Origin: JAGBWK01 sp964462445
Lineage (GTDB): Bacteria; Bacteroidota; Bacteroidia; Bacteroidales; Muribaculaceae
Assembly: GCA_964462445.1 (NCBI GenBank)
Contig: CAYWXG010000047.1
Span: forward strand, 1-21,094
Length of the DNA stretch: 21,094 nucleotides
Reading direction: 5' to 3'
The notes under the pieces were generated by a model. It searched no databases. It saw only the letters and a program-made list of their open reading frames with translations, and was not told the origin of the DNA. Shown here piece after piece: positions 15,543 to 21,094 of the stretch (within the stretch, counting starts at the first letter, position 1; each line of letters starts with the position of its first letter). Both the position numbers and the translations under genes were made by a program.

Positions 15543-16289
15543 TTACCATGGTTTTTCGTGGTAACGTTGAATCTGTTGTTGCTGTTGCTTTTCAAGGCGT
15601 TCTCGAGTTTTATCCTCATTTTGTTGCGCTGCATTCAATATTGTCTCGGCATTTGACTGCTTAGGCTGTTGTTGCTGAGGCTGAGGCTGCTCTTGGGGTT
15701 GGGGTTGCTGTTTTTCTTGTTCATTTTTCTCGTCCTCTTTGTCTTCTTTGTCCTCATTTTGATTTTCTTGCTGTTGCTGTTGTAATTTGAGTTGAGCCAA
15801 TCGCAAATTATGACGAGCATTATTATTGTTTGGATTTAATCGCAATGCCTTTTTGTATTGATCGATACTTATCGCATATTGATTTTCATTAAACATAATA
15901 TTACCGGAATTATATATAGATAATTCTTTTGTCAAATTATCGGAACTTGTGTTATAAAGTTCTCTGAAAATTGAATCTGCTTGATTCATTATTTTAATGC
16001 TAATCGAATCAGGCATAGCACTATTGTTGCCACCGGCACCACCCTTTTCATCAGCAATCTTTAACATTGTTACAGCAAGATTATACTTTGCTCGTTCGCT
16101 TGTTGGGTTTTCTTCTAGAGCTTCATTATAAAGCTTTATAGCGTTGTCATATTCTTTATTGTTAAACGCTTTATTGGCATCTAAAATAAAATTACGCTCT
16201 TTGCGTGTCGTTTGAGTTTCTGCCGCTAATTCAACGAATGAAGAAGCACAAAAAATTGATAATAAAACTAATATAAAACGCGATTTCAT
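15543..16289 (-). CDS. batC: BatC: TPR protein with Gln-rich tail
   Basis: 248 residues with a signal peptide (1-23), TPR repeats (about 31-75 'ILDANKAFNNKEYDNAIKLYNEALEENP' and 126-165 'YNSGNIMFNENQYAISIDQYKKALRLNP'), then a low-complexity stretch (170-210) that switches from Asp/Glu/Lys to Gln/Pro. The C-terminal block 'AETILNAAQQNEDKTRERLEKQ' and the final Lys-Pro-Trp fit the conserved BatC end. It is exported to the periplasm by inference. The start overlaps the batB stop by four bases (ATGA), implying coupled translation. The Gln-rich tract uses mixed CAA/CAG codons and could vary in length between strains. Confidence 0.92.
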   Translation of the reverse strand: MKSRFILVLLSIFCASSFVELAAETQTTRKERNFILDANKAFNNKEYDNAIKLYNEALEENPTSERAKYNLAVTMLKIADEKGGAGGNNSAMPDSISIKIMNQADSIFRELYNTSSDNLTKELSIYNSGNIMFNENQYAISIDQYKKALRLNPNNNNARHNLRLAQLKLQQQQQENQNEDKEDKEDEKNEQEKQQPQPQEQPQPQQQQPKQSNAETILNAAQQNEDKTRERLEKQQQQQIQRYHEKPW

Positions 16290-17326
16290 TTTACGGGCTT
16301 GCTAAAGAAATTAATTTTACTCAACCAACTAATTTTGCTTTCAGGTATAAGTATATAAATTATAATTAAAGCGAAAGCAATCCACAAAAAGATGTAGAAA
16401 CGTTCGGCTGAAGCTTTGTATTTTACAGTGCCTAAGTCAGTTTTTTCAATTTGGTCAAGTAGCTTTACCATTTGTTGGGCAGCATCGGAATCGTTGCCAT
16501 TAATATAGTTGCCACCACCTTTCTCTGCAATTTTTTGTGCAGCATCTGCATTAAAGCGAGTTGTGACAGGAGCTCCGGATTCATCTCTGAGAAACTCAGA
16601 CATGTCGCTATTAAGAGGTATCAATGCTCCCTTAGAAGTCCCAACACCTATGACATTTACTTGAACTCCGGCATTTGCTGCTTTTTCGGCAATAGCTTCA
16701 GCCTGTTGTTCATGGTCTTCAGCATCGGTGAGTAAAATAATCGCCTTCTTAACATCCTCGTTCGACGAAAATCCTTGAAGCGCCATATCGATAGCCGCAC
16801 CGATATCGGTACCCTGCTCTTTTATCATCGATGTTGACAATTCGTTGATATATATTTTCGCTGAAAGGAAATCGGTTGTGATAGGTAGTTGCAATTGTGG
16901 CGAACCTGCATATACTACAACTCCGACTTTGTCATTTTCGAGGTGGTTAATTAAATTGCTAAAAAGAAATTTTGCGCGGTCGAGTCGCGAGATTCCTTTG
17001 GGGTCATCGGTAGATGATGCTAGCATAGATTGCGAGACGTCTACAGCAATCATTATCTCAATTCCCTCGCGAACTTCCTTTACTTCTTTTTCTCCATGTC
17101 GTGGACGAGCTAAGGCTATTATCAACGAGGTAATTGCGAGCATTAAGATTATAATTTTAATTGTAGGCAGATATTTGGACGCATCAGGCATTAAATGCTC
17201 TACCATTTCAGGGCGACCGTAACGCTCCAACTTGCGTTTACGAGAATATCGTGCAAGTAGATATAGCGCAAACACTATTGGTAATACCAATAATAAATAT
17301 AATATTTGGGGATGAGCGAAGTCCAT
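16286..17326 (-). CDS. batB: BatB: membrane vWA protein
   Basis: 346 residues. Two N-terminal membrane segments (about 8-25 and 55-73), a vWA domain (about 88-295) and a C-terminal membrane helix (about 308-328). The metal site has Asp96, Ser98 and Ser100 in 'DVSQSM', the Thr in 'QGTDIGAA' and Asp201 in 'ILLTDAEDHE', so the MIDAS appears complete and able to bind a divalent ion. 'ALARPRHG' before the vWA domain is shared with BatA. It lies 11 bases after batA. BatA and BatB are paralogues that are thought to form a membrane complex. Confidence 0.95.
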   Translation of the reverse strand: MDFAHPQILYLLLVLPIVFALYLLARYSRKRKLERYGRPEMVEHLMPDASKYLPTIKIIILMLAITSLIIALARPRHGEKEVKEVREGIEIMIAVDVSQSMLASSTDDPKGISRLDRAKFLFSNLINHLENDKVGVVVYAGSPQLQLPITTDFLSAKIYINELSTSMIKEQGTDIGAAIDMALQGFSSNEDVKKAIILLTDAEDHEQQAEAIAEKAANAGVQVNVIGVGTSKGALIPLNSDMSEFLRDESGAPVTTRFNADAAQKIAEKGGGNYINGNDSDAAQQMVKLLDQIEKTDLGTVKYKASAERFYIFLWIAFALIIIYILIPESKISWLSKINFFSKPVK

Positions 17327-17337
17327 GTGTTAAGTTT

Positions 17338-18342
17338 TTAAGGGATTGTACGCAATATGGTATAACGGAGCGATATGCTAGAGAGCAAAAGGGCTAATCC
17401 AATCCATATTAGTAGTTCATAGTTGTCTTCAGTGTGAGTAAAATGATTGACATCAAAAGTCGTTGTTTCAAGCTTATTGATTTCGTCAAAAATATCATTC
17501 AACACTTGTTCATCTGTTGCTCGGAAATATTTTCCGTTGGTAATTTCAGCTATTTGTTTTAATGTGGCGTCATCAATTACCACTGGAGCTTGGACATATG
17601 TAATGCGACCGAAATAATCAACTTGAGGGAAATCGGCAGTGCCATTAGCTCCCACTCCAATAGTATAAACTTTAATGCCATATTCCTTAGCTACCTCAGC
17701 CGCAGTCAATGGAGATACTAATCCGGAGTTATTAGTTCCATCAGTGAGCAATATAATACTTTTGCTTTTTGCTTTCCCGGCTTTAATTCTATTGATTGCC
17801 GTTGCCAATCCATCTCCTATTGCTGTGCCATCAGATAACTTTACATTATCAATAGTATTTACATAGTTTATGAGATTAGGCTTGTCAATAGTCATTGGTA
17901 CTCCGGTCAAAGCTTCTCCTGCAAATACTACAATGCCGATATTATCATTCTCACGATTTGAAATAAAACGTGAGGCAACTTCTTGTGCGGCTTCCATTCG
18001 GTTTTTTTTCTCAGGCTTCCCCTTTACATAATCATGAGCAAGCATTGAACCGGAGATGTCTAACGCAAGAACAATATCTGTGCCATCTACAGATGATTTA
18101 CGCCAATGGTCATGAGTTTGTGGACGTGCTAACGCAACAATAATGCATCCTAATGCAAGAAGTTGCAACGCGAAAAGTAAATGACGGCACGATGCTCTAA
18201 ATGAACTTGGTAGTTTGGAGAATGGCTCCGTTGATGAAATTTTCATCGATGGATATGCATTCCGTTGTTTTAGTACATACCAAACAATTAGTGGAATGAA
18301 TACTAAAAACAACCATAATATTTTGGGATAAGCTAACTGCAT
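17338..18342 (-). CDS. batA: BatA: membrane vWA protein
   Basis: 334 residues with the same layout as the next gene: membrane segments at about 7-24 and 52-72, 'VALARPQTHDHW', a vWA domain with complete MIDAS (Asp95, Ser97 and Ser99 in 'DISGSM', Thr in 'DGTAIGDGLA', Asp in 'ILLTDGTNNSG'), and a C-terminal membrane helix (about 309-330). It begins 4 bases after the preceding gene. The intact DxSxS plus DGT motifs distinguish it as BatA rather than BatB, which has DVSQS and DAE. The role in aerotolerance comes from work on the family in Bacteroides, not from this sequence. Confidence 0.95.
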   Translation of the reverse strand: MQLAYPKILWLFLVFIPLIVWYVLKQRNAYPSMKISSTEPFSKLPSSFRASCRHLLFALQLLALGCIIVALARPQTHDHWRKSSVDGTDIVLALDISGSMLAHDYVKGKPEKKNRMEAAQEVASRFISNRENDNIGIVVFAGEALTGVPMTIDKPNLINYVNTIDNVKLSDGTAIGDGLATAINRIKAGKAKSKSIILLTDGTNNSGLVSPLTAAEVAKEYGIKVYTIGVGANGTADFPQVDYFGRITYVQAPVVIDDATLKQIAEITNGKYFRATDEQVLNDIFDEINKLETTTFDVNHFTHTEDNYELLIWIGLALLLSSISLRYTILRTIP

Positions 18343-18346
18343 CGGT

Positions 18347-19411
18347 TTACTTTGTTATTTCGTTATTGTCAGAATTTGCATTTTTGTCTTTCTCACCCTC
18401 TTTTTCGTCATCAATTTCAACGGGCTTGGTATCTTCTACGAAGCAACGAGCAGCATCAAATGCACGGATATTGTCATCTCCCAGCGGTTGAGCTTTTGCA
18501 AATTTTACGAAATCCGCTATTTCAAGTACTTGCTCAACAAGTTGCTTGGACATGATTTCATCCTTTGAATTATTAAGCGCTTGTCGGATTTGGGTCGACG
18601 TCATCTCCATTGCGTTTATGTTAAATCGGCGATCGAGATATTCACGCAAAATATCGGTGAGACGAGTATAATATTCCTTTTGTAATCCTTGTTCGCATAA
18701 TTGCTCTTCTCGTAATTGCTCTAATTTTGCAATAGCAACATTGTAAGGAGGTTCCGGCTTTTTCTGAGGTAATATGTTTAAAGTGATTTTCTTTGTCAAC
18801 AATAAATATGCACAAATACCTCCGGCGATAATCACCAACGCAATCACTATATAAATCCAATAATCTATAAGCCAATCCGGCAGATAGTCAACTAATTTCC
18901 TATCATAGTTTGGAAGAATAGAATTTATTGGCTTGAGATCACTATCAGCTGTTATTGTGTCAATGGGGAATACTCTTAGAGCAACACTATTTGAAAGAAC
19001 GGTATCATGACCGTTGGTATATAGTATTGGCGGAATAATATAGTCTCCTGAATCAAAAGACTGAATTTTTATTATTGACTTTAATATATTACCTTTTTCT
19101 CCATTACCCTCTCGTTGAATTTTAGGAGACTCATACCCATCTACAATTTCAACTCCCGGAGTTATAACCAAAACGTTATCTGAATTGCCTTGTGAAGCAG
19201 CTGCGGAATCAGGTTGGATTATGAACATGGATTTATCTGATGCATTTTCATCATTGACTGTCAGATGAAGGTCGATGGTATACCCCATCAACATAGCTGT
19301 TGAGTCAAGGCTCATCTTTACGGTTGGACGAGCTGCACTTAATGCAATTGACATTGATGCACTTAATGCAATTGATAATCCTTTCCTAATATTTATTGCT
19401 TTTAATCGCAT
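18347..19411 (-). CDS. Bat-operon membrane protein of unknown role
   Basis: 354 residues: signal peptide (about 1-27), a periplasmic beta-rich region (about 29-178: 'GYTIDLHLTVND', 'IIKIQSFDSGDYIIPPILY'), one membrane helix (about 184-206), and a cytoplasmic helical tail with the conserved block 'AIAKLEQLREEQLCEQG' and 'EYYTRLTDILREYLDRRFNINAMEMTSTQIRQAL', ending in an acidic Asn/Lys-rich stretch. The tail resembles that of BatD and of DUF4381-like proteins, and the layout is like a small BatD. It lies in the position between the DUF58 gene and batA that such a protein takes in Bacteroidetes loci. It is probably a partner of the vWA proteins. A 24-base tandem duplication sits in its signal peptide. 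Confidence 0.85.
   Translation of the reverse strand: MRLKAINIRKGLSIALSASMSIALSAARPTVKMSLDSTAMLMGYTIDLHLTVNDENASDKSMFIIQPDSAAASQGNSDNVLVITPGVEIVDGYESPKIQREGNGEKGNILKSIIKIQSFDSGDYIIPPILYTNGHDTVLSNSVALRVFPIDTITADSDLKPINSILPNYDRKLVDYLPDWLIDYWIYIVIALVIIAGGICAYLLLTKKITLNILPQKKPEPPYNVAIAKLEQLREEQLCEQGLQKEYYTRLTDILREYLDRRFNINAMEMTSTQIRQALNNSKDEIMSKQLVEQVLEIADFVKFAKAQPLGDDNIRAFDAARCFVEDTKPVEIDDEKEGEKDKNANSDNNEITK
19334..19375. repeat. 24-base tandem duplication in a signal peptide
   Basis: The 18-mer TGCACTTAATGCAATTGA occurs at 19334-19351 and again at 19358-19375, i.e. a 24-base unit repeated 1.75 times. It encodes the repeated hydrophobic octet 'SIALSA(S/A)...' ('LSIALSASMSIALSAA'), keeps the frame and lengthens the hydrophobic core of the signal peptide. 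Confidence 0.85.
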
Positions 19412-19443
19412 AAAATTGGCATATAATCGTGAAAATACCTAAA

Positions 19444-20319
19444 TTATTTAAAAGTACGTTTTTTAAATAGCCCCATTAATGGTGTTACGTAATCTTCATC
19501 GGTAGTAATTGAAACGAAATCCACGCGACTTTTTCGCAGAGTTTCCACCATTGTTTGTTGACGTTGATACCACCATTTTTCATAGGTTTGACGCACCTTC
19601 TTTGAAGCTGTATTTATCCAACGGTCAACACCTGTTTCCAAATCAGAGACTCGCATTAGTCCAACATTGGGCAATTGGCTATCTCGTTTGTCGTAAACTT
19701 GCACTCCATAAATATCGTGTCGATTTGCCGCGACACTTAATGCTTTACTATAGTCGTGTGAATCGATATAGTCAGAAATAAGGAACGTTGTGCAACGTTT
19801 CTTGAGCGCGTCGGAAAAATATTTCAATACCACCGATAAGTCTGTTCCTTGACTCTCCGGGGTGAAATTTAGAAGTTCACGTATAATTAATAATATGTGT
19901 TTACGGCCTTTCTTCGGTGGTATGAATTTTTCAATTTTATCGGAGAAAAATATTACACCTGTTTTGTCATTGTTTTGAATAGCTGAGAAAGCGAGTGTTG
20001 CTGCAATTTCAGCAATCATTTCTCGTTTCTCTGCCCCTACCGCACCAAAGAAGCGGCTTGACGACACATCAATAAGAAGCATCACCGTCAATTCTCGCTC
20101 CTCTTCATATACTTTGACATAGGGATGATTATGGCGTGCGGTAACATTCCAATCAATATCGCGAATATCATCACCATATTGGTATTCGCGCACTTCGGAG
20201 AATGTCATACCACGACCTTTAAAGGCAGAGTGGTACTCTCCGGCAAATATGTTGCGGGAGAGCCCTCTGGTCTTTATCTCTATATGTCTTACTTTTTTTA
20301 GAAGTTCGTTTGCGTCCAT
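19444..20319 (-). CDS. DUF58 domain protein of the Bat/MoxR locus
   Basis: 291 residues from the preferred start 'MDANELLKKVRHIEIKTRGLS'. The DUF58 signature is intact: 'FAGEYHSAFKGRGMTFSEVREYQYGDDIRDIDWNVTARHNHPYVKVYEEERELTVMLL'-like block, seen here in pieces over residues 27-80, running into a vWA-like fold with 'LLIDVSSS' and 'TTFLISDYID'. No signal peptide or membrane helix, so cytoplasmic. A longer frame adds eight residues from 20343, but those do not fit the family, and the ATG at 20319 is where relatives begin. It lies 116 bases after moxR and 32 bases before the next gene. The usual pairing of MoxR ATPase with DUF58 is kept. Confidence 0.9.
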   Translation of the reverse strand: MDANELLKKVRHIEIKTRGLSRNIFAGEYHSAFKGRGMTFSEVREYQYGDDIRDIDWNVTARHNHPYVKVYEEERELTVMLLIDVSSSRFFGAVGAEKREMIAEIAATLAFSAIQNNDKTGVIFFSDKIEKFIPPKKGRKHILLIIRELLNFTPESQGTDLSVVLKYFSDALKKRCTTFLISDYIDSHDYSKALSVAANRHDIYGVQVYDKRDSQLPNVGLMRVSDLETGVDRWINTASKKVRQTYEKWWYQRQQTMVETLRKSRVDFVSITTDEDYVTPLMGLFKKRTFK

Positions 20320-20435
20320 GTTAGTATTTTCGCATATCAACAACTCTTAAGCCTTGTTGTCGAGTATTCTTATCGTAACGGCTTGTCGACTCTGTTTGTC
20401 GATAAATGTATGATGTATTATCTCAAACAATAATT
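20320..20435. other. Gap between moxR and the DUF58 gene
   Basis: At 116 bases this is the longest gap in the operon. It holds three direct copies of TTGTCGA (20357-20363, 20383-20389, 20396-20402), unequally spaced. I see no TAnnTTTG element on the minus strand and no hairpin with a U-run, so an internal promoter or terminator cannot be supported. Confidence 0.4.
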
Positions 20436-21094
20436 TTAGGGCACTTCAACTTTATCGAGGATATTTGAGATAATTTCGTCGGCTGTAATATTATTGGCTT
20501 CAGCCTCGTAGGTCAATCCAATGCGGTGACGCATGACGTCGTGACATACAGCGCGAATATCTTCGGGAATAACATAACCGCGATTGTGGAGAAATGCATA
20601 AGCGCGAGCTGCTTTTGCCAAAGAAATTGATGCACGAGGAGAGGCGCCAAATGCAATTATATTAGTCAAGTCGGCAAGTCCGGCTTCTTTGGGATAGCGT
20701 GTTGCAAATACAATATCGATTATATATTTCTCGATTTTTTCATCAACATATATTTGCTCAACGATTTTTTGTGCTTCAATGATTTCTTCCGGTCTAATTA
20801 GAGGAATAATTTGAGGCTTTTCATTCGAGATGTTTTGACGAATGATTATTCGCTCTTCTTCACGAGATGGGTAGCCGATAACTACTTTTAGAAGGAAACG
20901 GTCAACTTGTGCTTCGGGGAGAGGATATGTACCCTCTTGCTCGATGGGGTTTTGGGTTGCCATTACCAAGAAAGGTTCATCAAGGCCAAAAGTAGAATCG
21001 CCAATAGTCACTTGACGCTCTTGCATTGATTCGAGAAGTGCAGACTGAACTTTTGCGGGGGCACGGTTAATTTCATCGGCAAGTACAAAATTAG
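20436..21094 (-). CDS. MoxR-family AAA+ ATPase (partial, N-terminus outside window)
   Basis: 219 residues are visible; the reading frame continues off the right edge (the visible part begins 'NFVLADEINRAPAKVQSALLESM'), so the Walker A loop and true start are not in view. What is seen is characteristic: Walker B with 'LADEINRAPAKVQSALLE', the sensor-1 block 'PFLVMATQNPIEQEGTYPLPEAQVDRF', 'GYPSREEE', and the lid 'FGASPRASISLAKAARAYAFLHNRGYV'. MoxR proteins are chaperone-like ATPases that usually pair with vWA and DUF58 proteins, which is the case here. It is the first visible gene of the operon; the promoter is outside the window. Confidence 0.93.
   Translation of the reverse strand, partial: NFVLADEINRAPAKVQSALLESMQERQVTIGDSTFGLDEPFLVMATQNPIEQEGTYPLPEAQVDRFLLKVVIGYPSREEERIIIRQNISNEKPQIIPLIRPEEIIEAQKIVEQIYVDEKIEKYIIDIVFATRYPKEAGLADLTNIIAFGASPRASISLAKAARAYAFLHNRGYVIPEDIRAVCHDVMRHRIGLTYEAEANNITADEIISNILDKVEVP

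Noticed and set aside
15655..15790. Repeat array (CAA/CAG runs) as a CRISPR or minisatellite
   Set aside because: It is the Gln/Pro-rich coding tract of batC; units are short and irregular and have no spacers.
20320..20343. Longer start for the DUF58 gene at 20343
   Set aside because: The extra eight residues precede the conserved family start, which begins at the ATG at 20319.

Overview
The window looks like a chromosomal segment of a Bacteroidales bacterium; Muribaculaceae is my best family-level guess, and that part is inference. Supporting signs are a complete Bacteroidetes aerotolerance (Bat) locus, a TPP-riboswitch/TonB-receptor/PnuC-type thiamine uptake unit, HU-like proteins including one fused to a membrane anchor and LysM domain, low GC, a near absence of Shine-Dalgarno sites, and several matches to the Bacteroidetes sigma factor promoter (TTG, 19-20 bases, TAnnTTTG).

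Left part (1-2350): two small lipoprotein genes in tandem on the + strand, then an 870-base stretch without a protein gene. This stretch holds a dense set of hairpins at about 1200-1694. It is flanked on the minus strand by a consensus promoter (1699-1729) and a strong intrinsic terminator (1006-1041), so I call a candidate large structured non-coding RNA of unknown family. Just upstream of it lies a 3'-truncated von Willebrand A (vWA) gene that has its own consensus promoter.

Middle part (2349-12585): pyruvate phosphate dikinase (ppdK, minus); the 23S rRNA uracil methyltransferase rlmD (plus, TTG start), which overlaps convergently with a thiamine uptake operon (TPP riboswitch, TonB-dependent receptor, PnuT-like transporter, minus); divergent from it, a two-gene operon of an HU-like protein and a membrane-anchored HU-LysM fusion (plus); and a small helix-turn-helix (HTH)-like DNA-binding protein followed by a universal stress protein with an extra N-terminal domain (minus).

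Right part (12776-21094): one long minus-strand operon reading moxR (cut by the window edge), a DUF58 protein, an unnamed membrane protein, batA, batB, batC, batD and batE, closed by a perfect 13-bp hairpin. Genes from the DUF58 gene to batE are separated by short gaps or overlap. By family knowledge the products form a cell-envelope system: a MoxR AAA+ ATPase, three vWA proteins, TPR proteins and the large periplasmic BatD. It is linked to oxygen and stress tolerance, but its molecular mechanism is not settled. The parts least explained by known families are the structured RNA region and the HU-LysM fusion.
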